Shown here piece after piece: positions 45,666 through 54,870 of a stretch of DNA of 59,332 nt (positions within the stretch are counted from its first letter, which is position 1; each line of letters opens with the position of its first letter). The stretch spans positions 1-59,332 of the forward strand of contig JAJEDR010000087.1 in NCBI GenBank assembly GCA_022821385.1, in the 5' to 3' direction. The position numbers and the translations under genes are program-made. The notes beneath the pieces were generated by a model. It did not search any database and was not told the origin of the DNA. It worked only from the letters and a program-made list of their open reading frames with translations. Source of the DNA: Rhodothermales bacterium. GTDB lineage: Bacteria > Bacteroidota > Rhodothermia > Rhodothermales > Bin80.

Positions 45666-46712
45666 ATGCAGGCAGTAATGAAAGTCGCACCCGGGGTCGG
45701 GAATATTGAGGTTCGCGATATCGTGGAACCCAGCCCTGGACCCGACCATGTGAAGCTGAAGGTGCACGCTGCCGGTCTGTGCGGAACTGACCTGCACATT
45801 TATCACGATGAATTCAAATCGTGGCCGCCAGTGGTTCTGGGACATGAAGTCGCCGGAGAAGTTGTCGAGGTAGGGCCAGGAATTTCCGAAGACCTCCTGG
45901 GCATGCGCGTCACCACGGAAACCTACTATTACACGTGTAAGACCTGTCGGTACTGCCGGGATGGCCACACCAATCTTTGTCTGGACAGGCGCTCAATCGG
46001 CTCGGCCGTCAATGGCGGATTCACAGAATATCTAGTCGTGCCTGCACGCAATCTCCACCAGCTATCCGAACAAATTTCTTACCGCGAAGGGGCCCTCACC
46101 GAACCCCTGGCCTGCGTAGTCCACGGCGTGCTGCTGGTTGCACCGACTGTGCGGGCAGGTGACTTGGCTGTGATCGCAGGCCCCGGTACGATTGGTCTTC
46201 TAACACTTCAAGTACTCAAAGCCAGCCGAGCGACCGTCATTGTCCTCGGCACCGCCACAGATTCACATCGTCTCAGTCTGGCTCGGGATCTTGGAGCTGA
46301 TTATGTCGTGAATGTGGAAACGCGAGATGTGCCGGCACTTGTTCAAGACGTTTCCATTCAGGGATTGGGAGCAGATGTAGTCTATGAATGCTCGGGGGCG
46401 GGGGGCGCCGCACAAGGACTTTTAGAATTAGTCCGCCGTCGTGGCCGCTATGTACAGGTCGGACTCTTTGGCAAACCCGTGGCATGGGACCTTGACCAGG
46501 TATGCTACAAGGAGCTTACTGTTACTGGCAGTAATGCGTCGACACCAGAATCCTGGATTCGGGCTATTCATTTATTAAGTAGCGGCGCAGTAAAAACGGA
46601 ACCGCTAATCACGCATGATTTTCCACTATCGCAGTGGGAGGCCGCTTTTGGCACGTTTACGCAAAAAGACGGTATTAAGACGTTGTTCCGCCCGCATTTT
46701 GAGCGGGGATGA
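45666..46712 (+). CDS. Zinc-dependent medium-chain dehydrogenase (sorbitol/threonine dehydrogenase-like)
   Basis: 348 residues. Catalytic zinc ligands are in [11 protein letters not shown] and GHEVAGEV; the structural zinc site is [15 protein letters not shown] with four Cys. The NAD-binding Rossmann motif is [15 protein letters not shown]. It oxidises a secondary alcohol of a polyol or hydroxy amino acid. Being 24 bases after the DSD1-family gene, it may act on a hydroxy amino acid or on its aldolase product; L-threonine 3-dehydrogenase-like or sorbitol dehydrogenase-like activity are both possible. It lies 56 bases before hemA but is not expected to be part of the haem operon. Confidence 0.9.
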   Translation: MQAVMKVAPGVGNIEVRDIVEPSPGPDHVKLKVHAAGLCGTDLHIYHDEFKSWPPVVLGHEVAGEVVEVGPGISEDLLGMRVTTETYYYTCKTCRYCRDGHTNLCLDRRSIGSAVNGGFTEYLVVPARNLHQLSEQISYREGALTEPLACVVHGVLLVAPTVRAGDLAVIAGPGTIGLLTLQVLKASRATVIVLGTATDSHRLSLARDLGADYVVNVETRDVPALVQDVSIQGLGADVVYECSGAGGAAQGLLELVRRRGRYVQVGLFGKPVAWDLDQVCYKELTVTGSNASTPESWIRAIHLLSSGAVKTEPLITHDFPLSQWEAAFGTFTQKDGIKTLFRPHFERG

Positions 46713-46768
46713 AAACCTGTTGATTTTTCGTAATTTTACTGGTTAGCACCTGTTTATTCTCACACTAC

Positions 46769-48040
46769 ATGATGACTGATTACTCCCTGGGACTTATTGG
46801 CATCAGTCATAAGGCAGCACCTGTGGCTGTCCGGGAGCAATTGGCCCTGCCTCCACATGCACGGTCACAGTTCTTTACCAAAGCACGCTCGTCACTTGAC
46901 GGCTTGGCCGTGCTGTCCACGTGCAATCGCGTAGAGTTCTACGGACACGCGGATGGATCTGGTTCAGCCGATGAAGCGCTGCATTTTCTCCTCAATACCT
47001 CCTTTGATCTGTCTACTGTCCAGCCTTACCTGTATCGTAAACAGGCCGGAGAGGTACCACGTCACCTGATGCGTGTGGCTTGCGGCCTGGATTCAATGGT
47101 GTTAGGGGAACCGCAGATTCTGGGACAAGTGAGTGCGTCTTTGCGGTCTGCAGAAACTGCCTCACTGGCCAGCCCCAGACTGAATGCCATATTCCGGGCC
47201 GCTGTCAGAGCAGGCAAACGCGCACGCCAAGAAACTGCGCTCGGACGATTTCCGGTAAGCGTTGCCTCAGTTGCGATTGACCGTATTCGTGTCGAAGCGG
47301 GCCCGCTGAGTCACTTGCATGTGGCTGTACTGGGTACCGGGGAAATGGGCAGCCTAGCGGGTAAAATCCTGCGAAAGGAAGTAACGGCCCGGCTTACTTT
47401 TGTTAACCGCAGCCTTGAACGTGCAGAAGCTCTGGCGGCGGATGCGTGTGCACAGGCCATGCCACTTGAAGAATTGCGAGCTGCCGTTGCACAGGCCGAT
47501 GTGCTCATAAGTGCGAGCGATGCTCCGCATCTGGTGGTTGAGACAGAACACATCAGCCCAAGAACAGATCGCCCACTCCTCCTGGTAGACTTGGCTGTGC
47601 CGCGTGATATTGACCCTGCAGTCAATCGGCTACCAAACGTTACACTCCTGGATATAGATCACCTGCGCACAGACATTGCGCAGTCAAAAGCCGCACGACA
47701 AGCGGAAATCCCACAGGTAGAACAAATCATTGAGCGAGAGTTGGGCCTGCTGGATCGGCGTCTGCGGACCCTGGAGGTCGAACCGATAATTTCCGGCCTG
47801 CGGCAAAAAGCTGAGTCCATTCGACAGGCCGAGCTTACCCGGACCCTGGCCGCGCTCGGACCGCTGGATCCCGAGGTGGTACAGCAAATCGAGCATTTTT
47901 CGAATGCCCTGGTCAACAAGCTACTACATGAACCGACCTTGCGTCTTAGAAAAGACGCAGAGAACGATGACAATCCCAAACTGGATTCACACATTATCAG
48001 TCGGCTGTTTGATCTACAGAACTCCTCGCTCAACGAATGA
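46769..48040 (+). CDS. hemA: Glutamyl-tRNA reductase
   Basis: 423 residues, first committed step of C5-route tetrapyrrole synthesis. GLIGISHKAAPVAVRE opens the catalytic domain; the nucleophile is Cys52 in LSTCNRVEFYG; SMVLGEPQILGQV follows; the NADPH domain has VAVLGTGEMG; the C-terminal helices mediate dimerisation. It is the first of eight genes transcribed together in the haem operon and overlaps hemC by 4 bases. Gene hemL for the next step is not in the window. Confidence 0.97.
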   Translation: MMTDYSLGLIGISHKAAPVAVREQLALPPHARSQFFTKARSSLDGLAVLSTCNRVEFYGHADGSGSADEALHFLLNTSFDLSTVQPYLYRKQAGEVPRHLMRVACGLDSMVLGEPQILGQVSASLRSAETASLASPRLNAIFRAAVRAGKRARQETALGRFPVSVASVAIDRIRVEAGPLSHLHVAVLGTGEMGSLAGKILRKEVTARLTFVNRSLERAEALAADACAQAMPLEELRAAVAQADVLISASDAPHLVVETEHISPRTDRPLLLVDLAVPRDIDPAVNRLPNVTLLDIDHLRTDIAQSKAARQAEIPQVEQIIERELGLLDRRLRTLEVEPIISGLRQKAESIRQAELTRTLAALGPLDPEVVQQIEHFSNALVNKLLHEPTLRLRKDAENDDNPKLDSHIISRLFDLQNSSLNE

Positions 48041-48954
48041 GGCGACAGCTGAAGGTAGGTACGCGTCGCTCCCGCCTAGCAATTATTCAAACCGAAGAGG
48101 TGATCAAACGCCTGGCCTTAGCACGCCCGGAATTGGATATCGCCGTTGAAACGCTCACAACTGTCGGTGATCAAACCGCGGGCTCACTCAAGGGTGAGGC
48201 CCCCGGGGTCTTCACCAACACACTGGAAGAGGCGCTTATCCATAAACAAATTGACTTCGCTGTTCATTCTTTGAAGGATTTGCCAACGCAACTACCGGAA
48301 GAACTAATAATTGCAGCAGTGCCCGAGAGACATGTGGCCTTTGATGCTTTAGTAACAGACTCCGGGTTGACACTTGATGAACTGCCCGGGGGAGCGACTG
48401 TCGGTACCTCCAGCCTGCGACGTACATTGCAATTGCGCGTCGCCCGCCCGGATCTCAATATTATCCCGCTGAGAGGCAATGTTGATACACGGGTCCAGAA
48501 GATTCTGAATGGTGAGCTCCAGGCCGCGGTGCTGGCGGAATCTGGATTGGCAAGACTCGGTATTAACAGCAGGTATCTGCGACGTATCCCTATGGATACC
48601 ATGCTCCCTGCACCTGCACAGGGTGCCTTGGCCGTGGAGTGCCGCAAAGATGATGAAGTCGCAGCAACTATCTTGCAGGCGATCAATTGTCAGGCGGCCA
48701 ATACAGCCACTACGGCGGAGCGCTCTTTTCTTGCGTCCGTTGGTGAGGGATGTGCCGCCCCAATTGCTGCCTATGCAGAGTTTGCAGATGAGCAGATACA
48801 TATGCGTGTACAGGTGCTCTCACGCAAGGGGCGTGACCAATTCTCTGGGTCCTTGACTGGAACAGATCCATTGGCTCTGGCACGAAGACTCGCGAAGACG
48901 GCAGACCAAATGAGGAACAGATGGGTATATAATTCCCAGTTGGAACGTGCGTAG
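48037..48954 (+). CDS. hemC: Porphobilinogen deaminase (hydroxymethylbilane synthase)
   Basis: 305 residues. Polymerises four porphobilinogens. KVGTRRSRLAIIQTE opens the protein; KDLPTQLPEEL and SSLRRTLQLRVARPDL are family signatures; the dipyrromethane cofactor Cys is Cys239 in GEGCAAPIAAY. It starts with an ATGA overlap with hemA and its stop overlaps the hemD start. Confidence 0.97.
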   Translation: MRRQLKVGTRRSRLAIIQTEEVIKRLALARPELDIAVETLTTVGDQTAGSLKGEAPGVFTNTLEEALIHKQIDFAVHSLKDLPTQLPEELIIAAVPERHVAFDALVTDSGLTLDELPGGATVGTSSLRRTLQLRVARPDLNIIPLRGNVDTRVQKILNGELQAAVLAESGLARLGINSRYLRRIPMDTMLPAPAQGALAVECRKDDEVAATILQAINCQAANTATTAERSFLASVGEGCAAPIAAYAEFADEQIHMRVQVLSRKGRDQFSGSLTGTDPLALARRLAKTADQMRNRWVYNSQLERA

Positions 48955-49696
48955 TACACTCACTAACAAACGCATTGCCGTAACACGTCCGGCACATCAA
49001 TCTGTCTCCATGTGCCAGATGCTCGAGTCAAGGGGCGCTAAGGTACTGGAATTTCCGACGATTCGGATCGAACCTGCAACTGATCTCCGACCGTTACTGC
49101 AGGCACTAAATGAGCTTGATAACTTCGATCGAGTCATCTTCACCAGCGTAAATGGAGTTATGCATACATGGCAGAATTTAAAGCATCCCTGGCCGGACTC
49201 GGTTCGCGTAGCTGCCATTGGACCCGCAACCGCTGCAGCGTTGCGTTCACGTAACGTTGAACCCGACTTCGTACCATCTGAGTACGTAGCGGAGGCACTT
49301 GCCAGCGGGCTAGGATCGGTGCGCGATCAGCGGATCCTTTTACCTCGTGCTTCCAGGGCCCGGCCAGCCCTGGCTGAATTGCTTAGGGCAGGTGGAGCAC
49401 AGGTCAGAACTGTAACAGCATACGAGACCCATGTGAATCGTCCACCAGAGGCGGCATACGCCGCACTAGCAGATGGAACAGATGCTATTACTTTTACGAG
49501 TGGATCAACTGTTGAAGGGTTTGCCACCCTGTTCCCATCTCCGAGCGCCCCCGTGACCGCAGCCTGTATTGGCCCTATCACTGCCCAAGTTGCATCCAGA
49601 TCTGGATTCGAGGTGGCTGTCATAGCAAAAACATATACTACCGAAGGTCTTGTAACCGCTCTTGAAGATTATTTTGAAAAACTTGAACAAAAATAA
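48947..49696 (+). CDS. hemD: Uroporphyrinogen-III synthase
   Basis: 249 residues, starting at GTG inside the hemC end (8-base overlap). Closes hydroxymethylbilane to uroporphyrinogen III. This family is poorly conserved, but KRIAVTRP at the start, FDRVIFTSVNGV, VAAIGPATAAALRS and the later DAITFTSGSTVEGF and CIGPITAQVA match its two-domain pattern. The position between hemC and hemB adds strong support. Confidence 0.93.
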   Translation: MRSTLTNKRIAVTRPAHQSVSMCQMLESRGAKVLEFPTIRIEPATDLRPLLQALNELDNFDRVIFTSVNGVMHTWQNLKHPWPDSVRVAAIGPATAAALRSRNVEPDFVPSEYVAEALASGLGSVRDQRILLPRASRARPALAELLRAGGAQVRTVTAYETHVNRPPEAAYAALADGTDAITFTSGSTVEGFATLFPSPSAPVTAACIGPITAQVASRSGFEVAVIAKTYTTEGLVTALEDYFEKLEQK

Positions 49697-50663
49697 ACGA
49701 CCGAGGCGCCTGCGTACAACCGGTGCTATGCGGCGCATGGTACGGGAGGTGCGGCTTGCACCCGCAGATTTGGTGTATCCGATCTTTGTGACACGCGATC
49801 ACGCGAGTCCCATTGAAGGAATGCCAGGGGTCTCCCGTCTCACCGTGGAGGGGGCTGTAAAGACAGCACACGATGCCGCAGCGGCGGGATTAAGTGGTAT
49901 CCTTCTTTTTGGCATCCCACAATCCAAAGATGAAACTGGAACGCGAGCGTTGTCCCCTACAGGAATAATCCCGGAGACGATTCGTGCTATCAAACGATGC
50001 CGCCTGGATCTGGTGATTATTACCGATGTATGTTTATGCTCCTACACCACTCACGGGCACTGCGGACTGGTACGTGATAAAGTTCTATCCAACGACGCAA
50101 CGCTTCCTGTACTGGCACAAATGGCTCGTGTCCATGCCGACAGCGGGGCAGATATTGTCGCTCCCAGCGCTATGATGGATCATCAGGTCGGTGCGACCCG
50201 CAGTGTGCTGGATGCAGCCGGACATCAGGAAGTGGGAATTCTTTCGTACAGTGCCAAGTATGCGTCGGCCTTCTACGGCCCGTTCCGCAACGCTGCAGAC
50301 GGGGCACCGCAATTCGGTGATCGCAGAATGCACCAAATGGATCCTTGTAATGCACGTGAAGCCCTTCGTGAGGTCCAAATGGATCTGGAGGAAGGAGCAG
50401 ATCTGATCATGGTCAAACCCGCACTCGCCTATCTCGATGTCATTCGGCGAATCCGCGATCAATGGCCGCAGGTGCCCCTGTTTGCCTACAATGTGAGCGG
50501 GGAGTATGCCATGCTCAAGGCAGCCGCCCAACATGGTTATGCCGAGGAACAGCCCGCTGTGCTGGAAGTGCTCAGCAGTATACGCCGCGCCGGCGCACAA
50601 GGCATCATTACGTATCATGCCCTGGATGCGGCACGTTGGCTAGGTACACAATCTTCCAGATAA
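49662..50663 (+). CDS. hemB: Porphobilinogen synthase (delta-aminolevulinate dehydratase)
   Basis: Up to 333 residues. RPRRLRTTGAMRRM is the family start; zinc-site cysteines are in TDVCLCSYTTHGHCG; Schiff-base lysines are in SYSAKYASAFYG and VKPALAYLD. No ATG lies before the conserved start, so translation begins at a TTG: 49662, 49674 or 49683, all inside hemD (overlap up to 35 bases). The last gives NKNKRPRRLR as the beginning and is the most compact choice. The unusual start and long overlap suggest coupling to hemD. Confidence 0.95.
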   Translation: MKIILKNLNKNKRPRRLRTTGAMRRMVREVRLAPADLVYPIFVTRDHASPIEGMPGVSRLTVEGAVKTAHDAAAAGLSGILLFGIPQSKDETGTRALSPTGIIPETIRAIKRCRLDLVIITDVCLCSYTTHGHCGLVRDKVLSNDATLPVLAQMARVHADSGADIVAPSAMMDHQVGATRSVLDAAGHQEVGILSYSAKYASAFYGPFRNAADGAPQFGDRRMHQMDPCNAREALREVQMDLEEGADLIMVKPALAYLDVIRRIRDQWPQVPLFAYNVSGEYAMLKAAAQHGYAEEQPAVLEVLSSIRRAGAQGIITYHALDAARWLGTQSSR

Positions 50664-51400
50664 TGGCGATTGATATACAGGAAAACCGGAACGAAGGCGT
50701 TGATCTCCGAGAGCGAGGACGGGATGCTGACGGACGCACGATTTATTGTGACGGCCGACTGTACATGCAACTGCTGGTCTTCACCGGTTATGAACAGCAT
50801 CCCAAGATATTAATACGGACCCTGAACCGATCAAAGCTTTGCGGCGCGTTGTATGCCAGTCTCCATGACCCGAAAGGCGTGGGACTGCTTACGGTATCCG
50901 AGAACCCTGAGTTTTTTGTTACTGAACTTCAGGATTACCTGAGAAGCACGCCGTTTCATGGACTTAGATGCCGTACGGAGCTGACCTTCATCGGACGTAC
51001 GTACACCATCGGATATGAATCCGATCTGGACGAAACCCTATTCGCTCGGCCCAAACGCTATGTCTGTAATCCTGCGTGGCCATGGGCCATGTGGTACCCG
51101 CTCCGCAGGGCAGGTGCATTTGAGCAGCTAAATGCAGAAGAGCGGCGGACCATTCTGATGGAGCACGGTGGGATCGGACAGGCGTACGGGCGCAGCGACC
51201 ATGCCCATGATATCCGTTTGGCTTGCCATGGCCTTGATCAAAACGACAATGATTTTGTGGTTGGGCTACTCAGCAAAGATCTACATCCTCTTTCTGCCAT
51301 CGTGGAGCGTATGCGCAAAACCCAACAGACATCGCGTTACCTGAGCAGTATCGGGCCATTCTTTGTTGGACGTGTGCTCTGGCAACAATCGGCCTCGTGA
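50663..51400 (+). CDS. chdC: Coproheme decarboxylase, chlorite-dismutase family (HemQ)
   Basis: 245 residues from the ATG sharing a base with the hemB stop (TAATG). Converts coproheme to haem by two oxidative decarboxylations. Family features: a duplicated ferredoxin-like fold, the putative catalytic Tyr145 in MWYPLRRAG, the putative proximal His168 in LMEHGGIGQAYG, and a closing FVVGLLSKDLHPLSAIVERM then GPFFVGRVLW. Compared with Firmicute proteins the usual Met and Lys after the Tyr are Leu and Arg. Position between hemB and hemE, with hemH and a hemY-type oxidase downstream, strongly supports HemQ over chlorite dismutase. Residue roles come from memory of characterised HemQ. Confidence 0.87.
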   Translation: MAIDIQENRNEGVDLRERGRDADGRTIYCDGRLYMQLLVFTGYEQHPKILIRTLNRSKLCGALYASLHDPKGVGLLTVSENPEFFVTELQDYLRSTPFHGLRCRTELTFIGRTYTIGYESDLDETLFARPKRYVCNPAWPWAMWYPLRRAGAFEQLNAEERRTILMEHGGIGQAYGRSDHAHDIRLACHGLDQNDNDFVVGLLSKDLHPLSAIVERMRKTQQTSRYLSSIGPFFVGRVLWQQSAS

Positions 51401-51422
51401 GCAGACTATTCATCCCTCCTCC

Positions 51423-52451
51423 ATGACCGGACGCGAACGATTTCTAGCAGCGTGCCACGGCAATGCGGTGGACTGTACCCCGATTTGGATTATGCGACAA
51501 GCGGGACGTTACCTGCCCGAGTATCGCGCACTTCGCAGTCAGCACTCCATGAAAACTGTCCTGTGCGACCCTACAATCGCCGCCGAGATTACACTCATGC
51601 CATTGAAGCATTTTTCCCTGGATGCTGCCATTATTTTCTCGGATATTTTGCCACCACTGACGGCCATGGGTCTTGATCTCGCCTTTGTGCCAGGCCATGG
51701 CCCTCAAATCGGCAATCCCCTTCGAACCCCCAAGGCAGTAGACGTGCTAGGTGTGCCCCCGGCCAAAGAGGCGATGGGACCGACACTTGAAGCCATAAAG
51801 ATCGTGCGCCCGGAGCTTGATGCGCGTAATCTGGCTCTCATCGGGTTCGCGGGTGCACCGTTTACCATGGCCAGTTATGCAATTGAGGGCGGTGCTACAC
51901 GCACATTTGCACACACCAAGGCTTTTATGTACAGCAAACCTGCGGCCTGGGATCGTCTTATGGTTAAGCTTTCGGGTATGACCATAGATTACCTCAAGGC
52001 ACAGATTGCCGCTGGTGTAGATTGCGTCCAGCTATTTGACTCATGGGTCGGAGCGCTGAGCCGGTACGACTATGAGCGTTATGTGAAGCCCTACAGTCGC
52101 CGTGTTCTTTCGGCCGTAGAGGATTCATCCTTGGTGATCCATTTTAGCACAAACACAGGCACGTACCTGGATGCCGTGGCAGCCGCTGGAGGACATGTGA
52201 TTGGAGTGGATTGGCGGACGCCCATTGACGATGCATATGCACGGGTACAAAAACCCGTGATGGGGAACTTGGACCCCGTTACACTTCTTGCACCCTGGCG
52301 TGAATTAATGCCCCACGCTCAGGAAGTAATGCAACGCATGGAAGGGCAGCCCGGGCATGTGTTCAACCTTGGACACGGTATACTGCCGGAGACACCTGTG
52401 GAAAACGTACAGAGACTGGTTGATTACGTGCATAACTACAACCATGGTTGA
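51423..52451 (+). CDS. hemE: Uroporphyrinogen decarboxylase
   Basis: 342 residues from the ATG at 51423. Removes four acetate carboxyls to give coproporphyrinogen III. The signature PIWIMRQAGRYLPEYR is present, as are the catalytic Asp in FSDILPPLTAMGLDL and GFAGAPFTMASY, and IGVDWRTPIDDAY. It follows chdC by 22 bases and overlaps the hemH start by 8 bases. Confidence 0.97.
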   Translation: MTGRERFLAACHGNAVDCTPIWIMRQAGRYLPEYRALRSQHSMKTVLCDPTIAAEITLMPLKHFSLDAAIIFSDILPPLTAMGLDLAFVPGHGPQIGNPLRTPKAVDVLGVPPAKEAMGPTLEAIKIVRPELDARNLALIGFAGAPFTMASYAIEGGATRTFAHTKAFMYSKPAAWDRLMVKLSGMTIDYLKAQIAAGVDCVQLFDSWVGALSRYDYERYVKPYSRRVLSAVEDSSLVIHFSTNTGTYLDAVAAAGGHVIGVDWRTPIDDAYARVQKPVMGNLDPVTLLAPWRELMPHAQEVMQRMEGQPGHVFNLGHGILPETPVENVQRLVDYVHNYNHG

Positions 52452-53406
52452 TACTGATACCCCAATTGGGATTCTTTTTATGGCCTATGGCGGACCTGAT
52501 AGCCTTGAAGATATACCGGGCTATTTGGCCGACATCCGTGCAGGCCGAACGACTTCCAAAGCACTGATCGAGGAAATCACACGTAATTACAGGCTGATCG
52601 GAGGATCGTCTCCACTCCTAGGCCTGACTGCTGAGACGACCAACGCCGTCATGGAACACTTGAATCCACCCGGCGAGACTGCTCGCTTCAAGGCATACCT
52701 CGGTATGCGTCACTGGGCCCCCTGGATTGAAGAAACGGTCGGTCAGATGATTGAGGATGGTATCAGCCGGTCAGTCAGCCTCGTGCTTGCTCCGCAGTAC
52801 AGTGGGATGAGCATTGCCAAGTACCAGAAAAAGATTGATGCCGGTCTGAAGTTCTATCGCGGACATATCGAATTCTCGCACATTGACAGTTACCATGATG
52901 CACCCGGTCTGATAGAGGCGTTTGCCAAGCGTGTACATATGGGGATAGCGCAATTCCCAGAAGACGAACAGTCAAGTGTGCATGTGATCTTCAGTGCACA
53001 CAGTCTGCCCACGCGAATTTTACAGCAAAACGATCCCTACCCTGTCCAATGCCGCGAGACCGCGCAACTGGTAGCCGAAGCGGCCGGACTCAACCCAACA
53101 CAATACTCTGGGTGCTTCCAATCCGAGGGACGAAGCCCTGAACCCTGGCTCGGTCCACAGCTGGAAGATTATCTGGTTGATCTGGCCAAGCAGGGCATCC
53201 GGAATGTTGTCAGTGTTCCGGTGGGATTTGTGTCCGATCATGTAGAGGTACTCTACGATATTGACATTGAGGCACAGGCCGTGGCCGAGGAAAATAATAT
53301 GCGACTTGAACGCCCCCCTTCGCTTAACAGCGATCCGCTCTTTGTTCAGGCACTCGCGGACCTTGTTCAAACACAGGCTTCGCATGCCGGCTGGCTGACT
53401 GCATGA
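52444..53406 (+). CDS. hemH: Ferrochelatase (coproporphyrin or protoporphyrin)
   Basis: 320 residues. Inserts ferrous iron into a porphyrin. GILFMAYGGPDSLEDIPGYL opens the protein; the catalytic His is in IFSAHSLPTRI; NVVSVPVGFVSDHVEVLYDID carries the second conserved site. With chdC in the operon its substrate is more likely coproporphyrin III (CpfC activity), though the sequence alone does not decide this. No Cys cluster for a 2Fe-2S centre is evident. It starts 8 bases before the hemE stop and overlaps the next gene by 4. Confidence 0.94.
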   Translation: MVDTDTPIGILFMAYGGPDSLEDIPGYLADIRAGRTTSKALIEEITRNYRLIGGSSPLLGLTAETTNAVMEHLNPPGETARFKAYLGMRHWAPWIEETVGQMIEDGISRSVSLVLAPQYSGMSIAKYQKKIDAGLKFYRGHIEFSHIDSYHDAPGLIEAFAKRVHMGIAQFPEDEQSSVHVIFSAHSLPTRILQQNDPYPVQCRETAQLVAEAAGLNPTQYSGCFQSEGRSPEPWLGPQLEDYLVDLAKQGIRNVVSVPVGFVSDHVEVLYDIDIEAQAVAEENNMRLERPPSLNSDPLFVQALADLVQTQASHAGWLTA

Positions 53407-54773
53407 GACGCGTGGTCATCATTGGGGGCGGCATTACGGGGCTTGCTGCCGCCTGGGCTCTGCGTCAAACACTTGCTCCCCCAGAGATCGTGCTTCTAGA
53501 AAAAAGTAACCGCCTGGGAGGCTGCATCCATACCGAATACTGTGGCGGCTTCCTGATGGAGCACGGACCAGATGTATTCCTGACCCGCAAACCGGAGGCA
53601 AGTCAACTTTGCAAGACACTTGGGCTTCCTCTACAGAAAACAAACCAGGATCGGCGTGGTGCCTATCTGCGACACGGACGAGAGCTGTACCGTGTACCGG
53701 AAGGGATGAGTGGACTTGTACCTGGAAAAATCTTGCCACTCGTCAGTTCGCCGCTACTGAGCCGCAGAGGCAAGTTACGCGTACTGGCCGAGCTCCTGAT
53801 ACCCTCTAAAGCAGATGAAACCGACGAGTCCGTGGAGCACTTTTTCAGTAGGCGATTCGGCAAAGAGGCTTTCTCAACCCTGATCGAACCGCTTCTTGGT
53901 GGCCTGGCCGGCGGCGAGGCCGGCAGCCTTAGCATGAAAGCTCTCATGCCACATGTTCTACGACTGGAATCCAGTTACGGCAGCTTACTCCTTGGAATCA
54001 GCCGGGGATCAACGCAAAAGGCCCACTCCTCACTCAGAAGTCTTTCGGGTGGACTCTCATCACTGGTCACTGCGCTTGAATCGGTCAACCTAGGGAGCAT
54101 CCGGCTTGCGCATGAGGTGACGGAGATTAAAAAAACTGCAAAAGGCTGGGAAGTGGGCATAGCTGATCAGGTGTCCCTGCAAGCTACTGATGTCATTCTG
54201 GCTGTACCAGCCTGGAGTGCTGCGAAGATCACGCGTTCTGTGAATCCAGAACTGACAAAACTTCTTCGCAGCATTGCGTACAGATCAGGCACAATGGTCC
54301 ATTTAGCTTACCATCAAGTAGCCCCCTCTCGTGCGCTGGATGCATACGGTCATTTAGTCGCACGCCGCGAGACCGGCTCCGTTGCTGCATGCACCTGGAG
54401 TTCGGTCAAGTTAACCGGGCGTGCTCCCGCGGGTGACTTGCTGTTCAGAATTTATCTGCGGGGTACTGACTTGAGCGACGAGGCTGCGCTTTCGCAGGCA
54501 CGCACCGAAATGACCGTGGCACTGGGAATAACAGCTGAACCGCTATTCACCAGGATTCATCGTTTCCCTGCTGCACTTCCCCAGTATACGCTTGGACACA
54601 CCGAGCGAATCGCGGAGCTCCGAAACAAGACCAGTTCCTGCGAAGGGCTGTTCCTTGCAGGTAATTATCTGGACGGTGTAGGGATCCCGGATTGCATCCG
54701 TACCGGCTTACATGCAGCAGACTGTGCGCTGCATCGATATGAAGAGAATTCCTCTCTCGCTCGGGAAGACTGA
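53403..54773 (+). CDS. hemY: Oxygen-dependent porphyrinogen oxidase, HemY/CgoX type
   Basis: 456 residues, FAD enzyme of the protoporphyrinogen oxidase family. FAD motif RRVVIIGGGITGLAAAWAL, then LLEKSNRLGGCIHTE; the later GLFLAGNYLDGVGIPDCI is the C-terminal FAD contact. Soluble-looking. ATGA overlap with hemH. Given chdC, the reaction is probably coproporphyrinogen III to coproporphyrin III. Last gene of the operon; about 100 bases later the convergent minus-strand gene ends, and no hairpin terminator is obvious in the gap. Confidence 0.94.
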   Translation: MRRVVIIGGGITGLAAAWALRQTLAPPEIVLLEKSNRLGGCIHTEYCGGFLMEHGPDVFLTRKPEASQLCKTLGLPLQKTNQDRRGAYLRHGRELYRVPEGMSGLVPGKILPLVSSPLLSRRGKLRVLAELLIPSKADETDESVEHFFSRRFGKEAFSTLIEPLLGGLAGGEAGSLSMKALMPHVLRLESSYGSLLLGISRGSTQKAHSSLRSLSGGLSSLVTALESVNLGSIRLAHEVTEIKKTAKGWEVGIADQVSLQATDVILAVPAWSAAKITRSVNPELTKLLRSIAYRSGTMVHLAYHQVAPSRALDAYGHLVARRETGSVAACTWSSVKLTGRAPAGDLLFRIYLRGTDLSDEAALSQARTEMTVALGITAEPLFTRIHRFPAALPQYTLGHTERIAELRNKTSSCEGLFLAGNYLDGVGIPDCIRTGLHAADCALHRYEENSSLARED

Positions 54774-54870
54774 TGTCCCAGCAGAACCAACTGATCGATT
54801 TTTAACCGAGCCAGGCGAAGGTTATGACCACCCTCGCCTGCCCTTCATCAAACAGCGCAGCATCCCTGAC

